From NCBI GenBank assembly GCA_019722365.1, contig JADFUC010001485.1, forward strand, positions 1 through 64,000: a stretch of 64,000 nt of DNA, given 5' to 3'. The notes under the pieces are model-generated. The model made no database searches. It was not told where the DNA came from and saw only the letters and a list, made by a program, of their open reading frames with translations. Source of the DNA: Lithospermum erythrorhizon. Lineage: Eukaryota > Streptophyta > Magnoliopsida > Boraginales > Boraginaceae. The position numbers and the translations under genes are program-made. Positions 1 through 13,320 of this stretch are shown in pieces; the first letter of the stretch is position 1; each line of letters begins with the position of its first letter.

Positions 1-700
1 AAGTTACGTATTGCTATCTGAATGCAATATCCAAATAGAGTTTAATTTTAAAATTAAATTCCGAAATTAAAATAATTAATTCTAAAGCTGACGTGGGTCA
101 AGAATAATTGTTTAAATATCTAACATGACTTAAATTCATGTTAGAAATGCAAATAATCATTCCGTTAAATCCATGGATCGAGAATTAAATGTAGTAAATC
201 TAGAGTAAATCTCGATCGAGGATTCAGATTGATATAAATGCAGTAAATCTAGAGTACTAACATATAACGTTTTATGTTGCAGAATAAAGCTCTCTGTAGG
301 TACCTAATTCTAATCAAATCCTCTATGGATCGAGAATTAAACTTTAATCCTAATACTTATTAAATTCATGTTAATATTAAATTTCAAACATATTAATCTA
401 CCCAAATCATGCATGGTCGAATTAGCAGTTTTAATATGTAATAAATTCATCGAATCCCAACAATTTTAATTCTCTAACAAATTAAGAATTAAACGGGATC
501 CCAACATCGTCAAGTATTAAGTGGTCCGTTTGATAACCAACCGAACCGAATCAAATACGAAGTTCTAATTTTACGAGCCGACTAACACTGAACGAGCGAA
601 ATCAATTATAATTGAATTTGGAATATCAATATATTAAGTCAAGCTGAGACAATAGTTTAAAAAAGACTTAATTGAGTCAGACGACAATTTTACCTCTACT
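1..700. other. AT-rich intergenic DNA, no gene seen
   Basis: No coding pattern is recognisable on either strand. Short phrases recur locally: GGATCGAGAATTAAA near 174 and 329, and AGTAAATCTAGAGTA near 191 and 242. This suggests small local duplications or the edge of an unrecognised repeat. Confidence 0.5.
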
Positions 701-1014
701 CTCTTATATATATATGCATCATATATTAAACAAATAATACTATAGCAATAAATAAATAATAAATATTATTAATAATAATAATACATATGATTACTAAAAT
801 ATATTATTATAATAATAATGATTATATCATATATAATAATTATAATTATAATTATAATTATTAATTTATAATGGAATTATTAATCAAGTTACAATTATCA
901 TAACTATTATTATTATAATTATTAATTATTATAAATATTAATTATTACATATAATTATTAATATTATTATAATTATTAATTATTATCATAATTTTAATAC
1001 TTAATATTATTTAA

Positions 1015-1047
<33 letters not shown>

Positions 1048-1840
1048 ATAATTATTATTATTAATTATTATAATTGGATTTATCATAATTATTATTATTA
1101 TCTTGTATTATTATTATTATTATTATTAAATATTAATATCATTATTATAATTATAATTATTATAATTATATAATTATAATAATTATAATTATATAATTAT
1201 AATAATTGAGTAATTATATAATTATAATAATTATACTTATATAATTATATTAATTATATTATATAATTATAATAATTATAATTATATAATTATAATAATT
1301 ATAATTATATAATTATAATAATTATAATTATATAATTATAATAATTAATTATTCTTATTCTTATTATTATTTATTAGTATTATTAATATTATTATAATTA
1401 TTTTCATATTATTATAATTGTTTTTAATATTATTATTTTGTTATTTTTGTTATTGTTTTTAATATTATTATTATTATTATTAGTATTTATTATTATTATT
1501 TTTGATTTTATTATTATTATTTTATTATATTATATTTGTTTTATTATTTTTATTTTTTATTATTCTTTTGTTATTATGATTATTATTGTTATTATTGTTG
1601 TTGTTTTTATTATTATTATTTTTATTATGATTATTTTTGTGATTATTACTATTGTTATATTATTAGTGGTATCATTTTGATGATTATTATTTTTAATATC
1701 ATTATGTTTATTTTTTGTTATTATTATTATTATTATTATTCTTATTCTTATTATTAATATTATTATTATTTTATTATCATTATCATTATCATTATTTTAT
1801 TTTCATGTTTATTGCTTTCTATTATTAGTATTAATGAGGA
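701..1840. repeat. TTA/ATT-type microsatellite and AT low-complexity tract
   Basis: About 1.1 kb is almost entirely A and T. It consists of imperfect runs of TTA, TAA, ATTATAATT and, on the right, TTATTATTG-like units. The central part (about 1140-1350) is a quasi-palindromic series of ATAATTATAATTATATAATT units. The right third (about 1380-1800) is strongly strand-biased, with T but few A on the plus strand. The short hydrophobic open frames inside are translations of TTA/ATT/TTT codons and not genes. Confidence 0.93.
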
Positions 1841-3783
1841 TGTTTGTATAAGAAAATTATTTATAGGCATGAATTTAGACTTTATCACTTCGACAGAGAA
1901 AAATTAAGTTAAGAATTTTAAGTTAATATTTGTTAAGAATTTTGATAAGAACTTAGTTCATTCAATCCTTAAAATATTTAGTTATCAAACAAACTTAATA
2001 AAAAAAATGTTGAATTAATTAAGTTTAATGATTTTAACAAATAGGCCCTAAATCTCACATAAATTAAGTCTTCACTAAGTTAATCTTCAGTCCGAAGACT
2101 TTATTAAGGATCGTGACATGCAAATTATGTCACAATAAAGCCTAAATAAGTTAACCATCCTACAAGTCACTAAACGTAGCAGTGGATCGTGGATCACATG
2201 AAATACAAAGAAGTCCCTTTAAGCACCGATCATCCTTCAAAAATCCCTCAAACGATACGGATGACGACTCATGACCACAAATTGGTCTTAAATGCAAAGT
2301 TCAGTAATAAGTCCGAACACGGTTAATCACAAAATCTAAACATGTGTAGGGGATGAGGTTAATCAGACCAGCATGCATTCAAATCACATCAAAAGAAACT
2401 CCCATATACAACCTGCTCATTCAACAAATCGGATAAGAGAGCCGTTATAAAGTGGAGCAAAGACATGCCTAAAATAAAATGTGAAGACTAACCAACACTT
2501 GTTGGAAAATAAGAAGATTCCGAGTTTAACTCACACCTACTACGTATGTATCTCGCTCGGCGGGCACCAGACATCGAAAATTTATTAAAATAATAATTAA
2601 ATTGATTAAGCCGAACTAATCAAATTAATTAATAATCGAGCCACTTAAAATGTCATTGCTGACTGATTAGGGTTCTCGACTAAAACCATACGCTTAAATC
2701 AAAACCTCGATCGAATAAGTGGTTCCCGGAATTAAGCCCCCGAAATTAATCAAGTAGGTAAATAAGCGGCTTTTTACATTAATTAACCCTGCTTTTAAAT
2801 TGAAATAGGTTCCTAAGAAAATACTCTAATTAAATGTCAACTAAAATCAATGCATTCAAAAATCCTCAATTTTATTGATTAAAAATCGCCATAGCACCAA
2901 TGAACATTCCGGAAGCCACGTGGCTCAAAATGAAGGTCTTAGAAATTATCTGGATATGAGACAGGAAACACGCTACTAAAGCCACTGCCTAGTCATCAAG
3001 ATCATCATCAAGGCCGAACGCTTCCACCTTCACTTCAACATCACTAACAACAACATTAAAATGTGCAGTATGCTAGAAGCTGTGTTAAACACTTGCTTAC
3101 TATCACCAATACATCTTCACGCCGAGTCATATCTCAAATCAAGTCCACCGGAGACGGTAGGCTCTCTAAGTTACAAAGCCCCACCGCATGCGAAGTCCCA
3201 CCATCAACACTAACTACTATGTCGCAAACGCTTGCAATAAGTCCATCAAGTCTAAAGTAGACCAGATCAAATCCAAGACCCAAGATCAAGTCCAATACAA
3301 CCAATAATGCATACTGCTGGGCGCCTTCCTCGGCTCGACCATATCCATGTCCGCACTGCTCATTCCATCAAGCATTCATGTCACATATCCAAATTTCATA
3401 ACAGAGTTACCATATCCAACCCGAATCTGAAAAAAACAAAGTCAAGACGAGCTCATACTAAGCTCATATCAAGCTCAAGTCAATAAAGCAATCTCGCACA
3501 TCTCATACTTCCGCTAAACGCTAGTGGACTCATAGTTTGGACAATGTTCTCTTCGGGATTTGATAAAACTCGCATTAATCGAGAAATTTTCCCTTACAAT
3601 GGGTTTTATTTTGTACCCCTCATAAATAATACAAATTTTCATGCTATTAAATTTGAAGTAAAATATTTTAGAAGATTCATAAAAAAAATTTGATGAGTAT
3701 ATATCCGAAGTAAATATATTGAATGTAATTTTGTATTAACGTGATCTATTTATTAAAATTTTAATAATATGTTATGTATTTGT
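1841..3783. other. Intergenic DNA, no gene recognised
   Basis: Moderately AT-rich sequence without a family I can name. Open frames are short (65 residues at most) and show no known motif. It ends exactly where the CACTA element starts. Confidence 0.45.
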
Positions 3784-4260
3784 CACTACTAGAAAACAGG
3801 CCAAAGGTGTCGCCCGATAGTGACACCCTACCGACGCCATGAAGCGCCTGTCGCGTAGTTGTCGCAGATATGACCGACGCCTAATTGGCGACACTCAAAT
3901 CTCATACCCCATACGAAACCGACACTACATGTAGATAACCACGGCCCATGAAGTTCGGGCTATACCGACACCAATAATCGACGCCATATAACATTTTAAT
4001 TTCTTATTGATTATTTTTATTACCTACACTTTACCGACACTTTGTGGTTATAATTTAATTTTGAATTATTTATTACCGACACTATACCACACTATACGTA
4101 ATTAATATTATTTTGGATTTATTTTATTATCGACACCCCATGCATACCATACATAGTTTATAATAATTGGCCAATTTGTCAAGACGACACAAAACCAACA
4201 CCGCATTTGGACATAAACCCGACGCCACCCGACACCATGCTACCGACACCACCAGAATTT
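3784..4260. repeat. Left subterminal repeat array of the CACTA element
   Basis: About fifteen variants of (A/C)CCGACACC, ACCGACGCC and GGCGACAC occur in under 500 bp, mostly on the plus strand. A second cluster of about six lies at 4950-5110. In CACTA elements such repeats bind the element-encoded DNA-binding protein. That role is family knowledge; here only the repeats are seen. Confidence 0.7.
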
Positions 4261-5700
4261 TCCAAAAATTTACCTAGATAAGCCGCAACATTTCCAGAAA
4301 CCAAGCCGCAAATTCACAATAATAATACCCAAAAACAGGCAAACAACATACAAAAAATATAAAAACAATATAAACATCAAACAAAATATCAACATAAACA
4401 TCAAACAAAAAAATAATAAATACAAAATACTATCTAAAAAAAATGAACAACAATATAAAGCACTAAACAAAATTAATAACACAAACAATATCCAAAAATC
4501 ATCAACATAAACATTAAATACTTTTTCTCTTGATAATTCTCACAATAAAAACGAAATGAATAACATTATTATGAAGATAAAAAATTGTAGAGACATAAAA
4601 AATCGTAAGTGTAAATAAAATTAAACAAAATAATTAGATAGACATAAAATGTAACAAAATAATTACCTCAAACAATTTTCCCGCTTAAATGAAACAATAT
4701 AAAAAAGGTTAAGATCATAAATAATTAGATATCTAATAAAATAATTAATTCTCAAATAAATTTCCTACAAAAGAAACAATTAAAGAAAGTTAGTAGTCAT
4801 TATTATAAAATTAAACAAACAATAAGTAAATTATAATCGAGGTTGAAATTGTGAAAGTTAAAATGTAAAAAATATAGTGATTACATAGATTGTGTTGTTT
4901 ATATAGCTGAAGCGGGCCGAAGTCTCCAAATTTAAGCTTCATCGACTCCCATACCGACACTGCATCGACGCCTAATGTAAAATATTTTAAAATTCCCGCA
5001 TTTTATTTTGGGCTGAATCAAAAATTTGGATACCGACGCTACCCGACACTATACCGACATCATATCATCAATATAATTGCAATTTACCACACCTAACCGA
5101 CACATAATCAAACCATTCCTTCTCGCATAACGCTACAATTGGATTATGTTATGCTTACTTAACACACGAACATTCAATAGCCCCGAGTAATATGAAGTGA
5201 ACGAATACCATACTACTACACCATTATCATATACTGTTCTAAACACAAAAAACTTAATCGCTTTTATGGAAGGAATAAGACTTAAATGGAATATCGATAG
5301 CTTTTCATTTTCAAATTCAGAAAACCATACAAATAATCGCCCGAAACAAATAGTATTTTCAACATTTTGAAACTCAAGTGAAATGAAATATTTTAGAAGT
5401 TTTACCAAAGATCGATTATTACACTAAAACTTGCAAATAAAAAACAAGGATCATAATTCTCTCCGAGGCTTCGCCTCACTAGTATTATCAGTTCTAAATA
5501 GCCTTCCTCCGAGTCTAAATCATTATCCGGTAGTCCGACGATACCGTGAAGCATCACTATCGCCCCGTCCGAATCATCTTCGTAACAAATTGAATATCCC
5601 TTCCGCAACGACAAGCCAACATCGCTCGATGGATCCACTAGAACAGCAGCTGTTGTTGCTCCTCTTGAAAGATGTCTTCAGATTTAAAGTTTTACATCAA
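4261..5700. other. AT-rich 5-prime interior of the CACTA element
   Basis: Mostly AT-rich, with a second subterminal repeat cluster at 4950-5110. A minus-strand frame at 5638-5402 is acidic and aspartate/glutamate rich, which might be the tail of a transposase. No conserved domain can be named. Confidence 0.35.
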
Positions 5701-5739
5701 TATTTTCCTATATGAGTCCAATCAACTAGGCTTCTAGCA

Positions 5740-6310
5740 TTCGCCTTCATTGCAACACACCAATCGCTGAGTGCTCTCTACTACCGAGACGTAGCCAAGA
5801 TAAGATACTTGTCATGTCAAGGATGCTAGATAAATGGTCATCCTTTGAGGTTTCATTTTGTGTTTGATTTGAACCATTCCGTCTCTGATGTTTGCATCCA
5901 CCCGCTTGTGTCAAACCAATAACACTTGAAGAGTAGAACTTTATCACATAAGCAGTCGCACGACAATTTCCAAATCTCTTCTACGACCCCTTACAATAAT
6001 CAAATATGGTCATCATCATCGTAGCTAGAACCTTTAACACACTCCGCTATTGTGCGTTTGTTACTTATCACCCCGCCTAATGTCAAAGTAGTACCTATTG
6101 GACGTAGAATAGCCCTTGTACCGCTTTGATTTCGCAGAGTCGGCCCACTTGCAAGCGCCCCGAAAGCGCCGCAAGTCGTCTCCATATTATTCCGTATAAT
6201 TTATCAGGTGAAACCATTTGCATCGAATTTAATCCCACGCCGTGATTTATTTGTTCCTTCGTCAAATGAGGCTGCAACTCTTCAATCAAATCATGGTACA
6301 TCCAACGATA
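5740..6310 (-). pseudogene. Possible broken transposase coding segment in the CACTA element
   Basis: Overlapping minus-strand frames (6301-6095 and 6185-6000) share the same DNA and are interrupted by stops. Base composition is more even than the flanks, suggesting old coding sequence. I do not recognise a domain. Position inside the CACTA element makes a transposase or accessory gene the most likely origin, but this is inference only. Confidence 0.3.
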
Positions 6311-7189
6311 TAAGTTATTTGTTTAGTTAACGACATAATAATTTCTATACCCATTTGTTATTGAACATTAAATATACACTTACCGAACGTATTCACAGAT
6401 TTCCTAAAGGCTGCATAAAAATATACGTAGATGCGCTTATGGCGATTGTTCAAGGGTCATGAAATATCGGGTGTTTCACTTCAAACGTGCTCACTCTCGG
6501 TAACGAACACTTGCAAAGTAGTCGTTGCCTGGGCATTTGGTACATCGCGCCGCCAGACGATTTAAGTCTTCTAACTCCTTCCTCGAAGTACATTGAATGT
6601 AAGTTCAAACTCCTTGACTAAATACGCTCTATTATCAACCTTCAACACGTGCCTTTGTCTTACCATTTTCTTCAATCCCCCCAAGAATCCGCAAACATGT
6701 AAAAAGGTTGGCTTATATAATTAGATAGATGTCCAAAGAATCAAATATATATTACTTGCACATCCATTTATACCGCATGTGACCTCCATTAAGTCATTTC
6801 CATAAGGCAATGTATTATAGTGCTCCATCACATCAAAAGAATGTTGGTGGGAATATTGTCTTCATCTTACAAATTATCTCTAATAATACATGTATGCAGC
6901 TCCTCCACGATCCCACATTAAGAGTCAGTTGATGAAATATCGCGAAAGAAAAACACCACTGCTATTTCGCTTCCCATAATTTTATCGGGCAAGACATGAC
7001 GAAGTCCGACAGAAGTACCAAGACACACAAGCACATCGACTTTTCACCGCCGAAGTTCCATTTCGAGCACATCTCGAAATGTCAGTTGCATCCATCGTAA
7101 TTTGAGGCGTACAACCAACTCCTAAACTCTTCAGAGCCGTTAGTGTATACAAAGCCCTTGGTTTCTCTTTCCTCGTAAATGGGGTCCGT

Positions 7190-8990
7190 GATCTTTTGGA
7201 TGAAGCTGATGAGGGTGCTTTAACTCCGAATTGCAAGCTCCTGGCCGAGATACTGGGGCTGAATGGACGCCGACAGCCCGCATTTAGTCACTACCGACTC
7301 TGCCTAGACGACGAATGCAAGAATCATCTACAGCCTCCCATAGGCCCCCGGAACATCGTTGTCACTGGGCTACCCGATTCTTTCGAGGCCAAGAAGCTCG
7401 CATTTCGCACTCAAGCCTCGAGCGCCTGTTTCTTCGCCTCGATTCGACAACCGAGCTGACATCTCAAGGGCCGGAGCTGTTCCGGCGTGACTGTAATCCA
7501 TCATCTCACCGCTGTATAACTGCCTCCTAGCATCCGGCCTTTCTCCAAACCCGACTGGCTGTGCCGAAATCAGATCCACAAAGGCCTTGTCCCACGGAGC
7601 CTTTAATGATCCAAGTCCGGCCTCAGATTTCGCTTAACAAGACCGCGTACTTATCTTGCAATTTATACAAACATAAAAATGAAATATGGGTAACGTATAA
7701 AAATATATTAAAAAACGCTTAAATTTAATGTATAAAAATTTAAACTTACAAAGCAGCCTCAAGCTTGTAGAATTCCCCTCACGGGTTCGCTCTGGCCGCC
7801 TTGTCCTTCTTCTCTTATTCAGATCGAGACGAATGTTCAACGGCGAAGCGATTCCATTCCACCCTCAACACCTAAATGGAATTAAAATACATAGTTAATA
7901 ACCCGTCAATATTGAAAAAAAATTTAATAAACCAAATCCAAACTTACCTCATCACGGGAGCCTCGTGAAGCCCCCTGCCTCCCCTGTGGATCAAGCCATG
8001 AGCTCCATCGTGCCCGCCTAACCGAGTCACGCTGTTCTGGCTGGTTCTTTCCGGGAGACGACTGGCCGGGTCATCCCACACCCGCACGCACATACCCCCA
8101 CACCGCAGGTCCTCGGATCCAGCTGGGCACGGAGTCCTGGGCGCGAGCAGAAGGATCGGTTTACCCTCGCGCTCTCGCAGCCAGACAGGTTTCCCTTGTA
8201 GCAAGCATCTCGCCACCTCTCTGCTCGGCCTCCCATACCGGCCCGGCATATGAAATGCTCCCTCCCCGAATCTCATATCGATCCTTCCGAATAAATACAA
8301 AATTGGGGTTAGTCTAATTTCACAATTCGAAATCACATAACTTTTATATTTAAATACTCTACCAAAAAGCATTCCATATGCCATCCTTCACGCCTCGGGA
8401 TTCACATCTCACAGAATAGGCTACAAATCTTCGATTCGTTCCTTATTTCGTCACGATTTAATCTTTCACCCCTAAATTCCCAATGCTCCTAACATAAACA
8501 AACAGATTTAATTTAGATACAAATGATAAATATAAATATTAATATGACAAACTCAATAAATAAAATGCACTACGCTCCCTCAAGACGTAGCAATCCATCC
8601 TCCCGGTCCCGCATCGAGATGACGGGTTTATCGGCCCACGCACTGACCGCTACTCCGGATCAGGTTCATAAGGTCGCCGCCACCGACTCCCCGACCGCCA
8701 ACAGAGTCTTCCTCGCTTCATCAAAGATCGGGCCACAGGATTTACAGCGCCGACTATCGCCTGTGGGCGTGTTTCGCAGATAATACCGACTAGTCATGTG
8801 CCGGGCGATTATGGACGACGGAAGTCGCAGCTTATCGCCCCGGGGTCCAAAGTAGCCTCGCTTGGCATGAGGGGCGCGACGTTCTATCATGCGGCCGGGA
8901 GGATTATCCCTATGCCTCTTCGCCGACCGGCCTCTCTCCCCGCCGTCTGGCTGTGACACTTTCTTCGCCTCGAGTTTTACCGCCACGGTG
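7190..8990 (-). pseudogene. GC-rich broken coding core of the CACTA element
   Basis: A sharp rise in GC marks about 1.8 kb with several minus-strand frames: 8986-8666, 8384-7944, 7840-7634 and 7579-7370. A plausible splice donor (GTAAGT in minus sense) follows the second at about 7945. The 8384-7944 frame ends in a His/Gly/Arg-rich stretch (AHGLIHRGGRG) that vaguely resembles the end of the plant transposase domain called Transposase_24/Ptta. Another frame around 7400-7470 looks like a coiled coil (EAKKQALEA). Frameshifts and stops break all reading frames. The CACTA origin follows from position; the domain assignment is tentative. Confidence 0.45.
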
Positions 8991-8999
8991 AGCTATAAA

Positions 9000-9560
9000 C
9001 TCAGATTTTGAAAATTCAAATTTATCAAAATTAAAACAAAATCAATTCAATTCGAATCAAACTAATTCGTCCACCTAAACATTCAAACTCAAATCTAATT
9101 CAAACAACATTTCGATCTACTTCAAACAACATTCAAACTAATACTTTATCAATTCAATTCAAATTCACCCGATTTAATTCAAATATAATTCAAACTAAAT
9201 TCAAATTCAATTCAAATACAATTCAGCCTCCCAATTCACCCAACATTCAATTCTAATTCAATGCAATTAAACCAAATAAATCCAATTCAATTAATTCAAT
9301 TCAATCGAACATTTAAACCGAATAACCAAATATTCAATTCTAATCGAAACAAATTAACAAATTAAAACAAACAACCAAATTAAATTCATTCCAATCCAAC
9401 CAATGCATTAATCTAATTCAATCCAACATTCAATCCAACTAACATTAATTCAATTCAATTCAATTTAAAATAAATTAAACCAAATAAATCCAAATATTCA
9501 CCTCCCAATTCAATGCAATTAAACCGAATAAATCCAATTCATTCAATTGAATTTAATCAA
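9000..9560. repeat. Degenerate ATTCAA-type simple repeat
   Basis: Dozens of variants of ATTCAA, AATTCAAT and CCAAT run through about 560 bp inside the CACTA element, between its GC-rich core and right end. The repeat is imperfect, consistent with an old microsatellite expansion. Confidence 0.75.
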
Positions 9561-9960
9561 CTAATTAAATTTATACTAATACTACAATTAAACCTAATTA
9601 TACAACAACTAATTAAAAAACAATAAACAAAAAATGAATTAAAAGAAAATATAGATCATAATTAAACACATAATAACAAACAATTAAAAATACAAGTAAT
9701 TATAAAAACAAACAATTAAAAAATTAAACGAAAAAATGAAAAAAACAAAAAGAAAACGTATTTTTCCGCGGGCAAGGGCCGCGCGGACGGTCGCGGCCGG
9801 GCGGTGGCGCGCTGAAACGGAGTTGATTGACGGGCGGGACCGCAAGGGATGGGTAGGGGTTGGGGGTCTGATGTGATTAAAAAAACGACATTTTTTTATA
9901 TATATATAATGAATATATCGTCGGTCCTTGCCTGTGATAAATAATTAATTTTGATTTTTT
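9561..9960. other. Right interior of the CACTA element with a short GC-rich patch
   Basis: AT-rich DNA interrupted at about 9768-9865 by a CG-rich patch with many CpG dinucleotides, then a short TA run at 9896-9910. In a minus-oriented element this would be the 5-prime side, so the patch could be an untranslated leader or promoter; that is inference. Confidence 0.35.
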
Positions 9961-10115
9961 AAATTAAGAAATTTCCCGACACCACACCACATCAAAAGGC
10001 CCAAATAAAAAATTTAAACGGGCCTTTAAAACCGACATTTAATCGACTTTACCGGCTACCTGGCTGGTGTCGCATTTCGCCTCGACACCATAAGGCCTGC
10101 TTTCAGAGCTGCCAG

Positions 10116-11600
10116 ACATAATAAGATCAGAGTTTCTTTATTTAAATCCATTATAAGAACTCAGAGTCGTGTGTCTTTTTTGCAAATAATACTCATAGTA
10201 ACTAATCTTATTAGTTCCTTAATTTTGACTTGAAAATTAAGCTTCATAATTTGGGATTAAGGTAGTAATTTTTACAATGGAAAAGACGGAAGAAGCCATT
10301 GAAGACTATTCTCATCATTCTCTACAAGTAACGCAAACTACCCAAATAACAAAACCATTAATTGGTAGTGTACGTACACCTTACCATTTGCACAACTTGG
10401 ATTTAAATAATTGTCGAACGAAATTAGTTTGACCTTTCCTTGATCCCTCATTCAACAGTCCTTAACCTCGTACTAAGAATAGTTTTATTAATTTAAAATA
10501 AAAAGATAATGAAATATTATATAGTTCATGTATGATTGTATAGTCCTATATATTTCAAATACTAAACAGTTGTTTAATTGGATTTTCCAATATTAAAGGT
10601 AACAAATTTTATAACTAGATCGACGAAGTGTATAACAATGATTGTTTATTTTAATTTTCCTTTATTAAAGTTAACAAATTTTATAACCATATTGACAAAG
10701 TATATAACAATAGTTAGATTAACATTTTAGTAATAAAATATATTAAAACACTAATAGTTGATATAGTTTTAACAAAATATTATACTCTCTTGCTTCACTC
10801 CTAAAAAATTATCTAATTTTGAATTTTGAAGATTGACTTTATAAATTTTATATTTAGACATTTTCTCATAAGTCGTATGATATTAGCTAATCTAATTGCC
10901 CCCTGAACTATCTTGTAATTTTCATGCGGCCCTCTCTGAGGTTTCCAATCCTAGCTTGGCTACTCCCAAAACTTATTTTTTACATTAAAATATACGAAAG
11001 TTCATTTGATACGAGGACAAAGAAGGAATTACATAGTTATTAAAATTTTGGGACATATTTTAAAATAACCTAACATGTGAGAATCTTTTATAAACCCCCA
11101 CCCAACTTCTTCATCATCAACTTCCCCCAAGATAAACTTTCTTACATATATACAAATATTTATATATGAGAATTAAATATATATATAGAGTCAATTTGTT
11201 AAATTTAAAAGTGGATTTTTTTAGATTGGAAACTATCGCTTTAATTTTAAACTTAAGCTCCTCGAATTATTAGTTCCTTTCGTGGATGTCCTATCACCTA
11301 TTATTTCAACTTTAAACAACAAAATAACTACTTTACCCCTAACACTAAACTAAAGTATAGGGGGCAGATTTAAAATATTTTACATAATTAGAATAAAACC
11401 CTACCACTTTGTTTTTTGACATGCCATACCCTACCCCCACCCCTTCCCCCTAAACGTTCCCCCTAAATTTTCACCAACCACAAATTTTTTCTTTGACAGA
11501 ACCTTATCATGACACTTTAGTTGGATAAGACACAAATCCTAATTGAACTAGTCTTCCTTCAATTTCTATCCTATCACGACACAAACTATTAGGCTCACAT
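10116..11600. other. AT-rich intergenic DNA, no gene seen
   Basis: No frame of notable length and no recognised family on either strand. Confidence 0.45.
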
Positions 11601-12018
11601 TGGGATTTTATCTTTGGACAAAGTCCTAATAAAAATCAAACTATCTTCTTTAATTAAACTGAACTAGCTCATGAAGTTTATCTAGAACATTCTAGAATAA
11701 TCCGATGTCACTATATATGTGGGGTCTTCTAGGCTCAGATAATAACAACATTATTAATAATTACAATCATCTAGATTAATTATTATAATTTATATGGTAA
11801 GGATCTAGCAATCCTCCATAATCTTGATATTAACATGAGAACCAATAAGTAAATAAATTAGTTCGTTCGAAGGCGTTGTTTATGAAATCTCATTACTCAA
11901 CTAGGCAAGTCGATTTCTTACACAATTGTCACATGGGAATAATAAATGAATTGGATATAGATTGAACTGTTGAACCACTTCAATTCGTATACATAATCAT
12001 ATTTATTATTCCAACACT
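11600..12018 (-). mobile_element. Probable 3-prime LTR of an old Ty1-copia element
   Basis: Read on the minus strand, the sequence from 12018 begins TGTTGGAATAATAAATATG, a common LTR start, and directly follows copia integrase remains. The lower border is uncertain because I did not find a partner LTR in the window. Confidence 0.45.
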
Positions 12019-13320
12019 AAGTTCCAACCACTTCTTTCTGAAATTCTTTAAACTTTTTTTAAAAGCTTCTTTTTATGTCTTAGTAGATATACATAATCAT
12101 ATCTACATAAGTGATTAGTGAAAGTGATGAAGTATGAGAAACCCCCTCTAGCAGGAGTATTCACTGGTCTTCATACATCATTATGTATTATTCCTAATAA
12201 ATCAGTTGCCCTTGCACTTGTTCCAGTAAAAGTTGACTTGGTCATCTTACCTAGAAATCATGATTCATATTGATCATATGATTCATAATAACATGTGTCC
12301 TAATCCGTGATGCCATTGGTAAGTCGGCTTTAAGTCATTAGACGTATTCCGCTTTATATTTTTGTTATATGTCTCGTCTCTTCTTTGTATCTAAAACATA
12401 GTGACCGTTTTGAAGAGATTGAAATACCATATAACTCTTTTTCGTGATATTTCAATTATAGAGAATGAAAAATCATCTTTATTTAACCACGAAACATAAA
12501 TTATGTTCCTACTCAAAGAAGCAACAAAATAGACATTGTTCGGAAAAAGTATTATTCGAGACAGTAAAGATAAATATGAGTACTACAACCAGTGTCAAGC
12601 ACCCATGTGCCAGGATGTGAGGTAGCTTGAGTTATAACATAAATAAATAATGACCACATCACTCTTATTTTCTGCCATGTATTTCTTACACTTTCTTTTT
12701 GAATATTCAAGAGCTCCACAATAATGACACTTATAATTTCTCTTAGAATCTTTTTGAGGAGCCTTATGGGTAGATCTAGATGTAGGCTTAGAAGCCTTTG
12801 TCATAGATATAAATTGATTCTTATTCTTTAACTGTTTCTTGTTTAGGACTACCAAAATAAAAAAGAGACTTTAACCTTCTAAAAATTCTGTGAAACATTA
12901 ACTATCATACCATACAACTCAGAGAGAGACTTGTCAAACTAGTGCATGTTGAAATTGCTTAACAGACAGGCAATTATCTCAAAATCACATCCACGGACAT
13001 CTCGTTCGAAACTGGTGGTGCAAAAGAGGCTAATCATCATCTTAATGTCATGAGGACTCATAAGTTGTTCATTGCCCACCTTACAGTCAGGGCATAAACA
13101 ATGTCGTACCTCTCATTGTATGCCTTCCTATGGAACAACTTTTCCAACTGGCGATAAATAGTGTAAGCATAAACATTTTCGAACTGGATCTAAACATTTT
13201 CGAACTAGATCTGTAGTGTCATTTGAGGTTTGTTCATATTTCAGCCCAAACATTATGATCATTTTGAGACTAATAGAGAATTTGGTTGTTAAGCACATAT
13301 TATCTTATCTCATGAATAAG
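12019..13320 (-). pseudogene. Ty1-copia gag-integrase remnant
   Basis: On the minus strand the order is gag, zinc knuckle, protease/integrase start, then an LTR. A frame at 12855-12595 contains CHYCGALEYSKRKCKKY, a degenerate CCHC knuckle (the expected His is Tyr or Ser). At about 12330-12080 a conceptual reading gives MTKSTFTGTSARATDLLG and ARGGFSYFITFTNH, typical of the copia integrase region (Tork-like wording). Reverse transcriptase and RNase H are missing: integrase is followed almost directly by the LTR at 12018. Many stops show that it is dead. The complete SIRE element lies immediately upstream in transcript order, so this remnant was probably split by it. Confidence 0.7.

Larger units (their letters stand above)
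3784..10115 (-). mobile_element. Decayed CACTA (En/Spm) DNA transposon
   Basis: The left end starts with CACTACTAGAAAACAGGCC, the typical CACTA terminus. The right end, about 10084-10115, reads CGACACCATAAGGCCTG then CTTTC. This is a mutated reverse complement of the left end (CGACACC, GGCCTG and TTTC are conserved), but the final CACTA is no longer intact, so the right border is approximate. Both ends carry the motif CCGACACC/CCGACGCC, as expected for the subterminal transposase-binding repeats of this superfamily. The interior holds a GC-rich block of broken minus-strand frames. The 3-bp target duplication cannot be confirmed because the right end has decayed. Strand is inferred from the longer frames. 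The element is almost certainly immobile on its own. Confidence 0.75.

Noticed and set aside
1438..1757. Two hydrophobic open frames of 73-80 residues
   Set aside because: They are translations of the TTA/ATT/TTT repeat in two frames and have no protein-like composition.
7196..7530. Plus-strand frames in the GC-rich CACTA core
   Set aside because: They overlap longer minus-strand frames in the same GC-rich block, have no recognisable motif, and open frames on both strands are expected at high GC.
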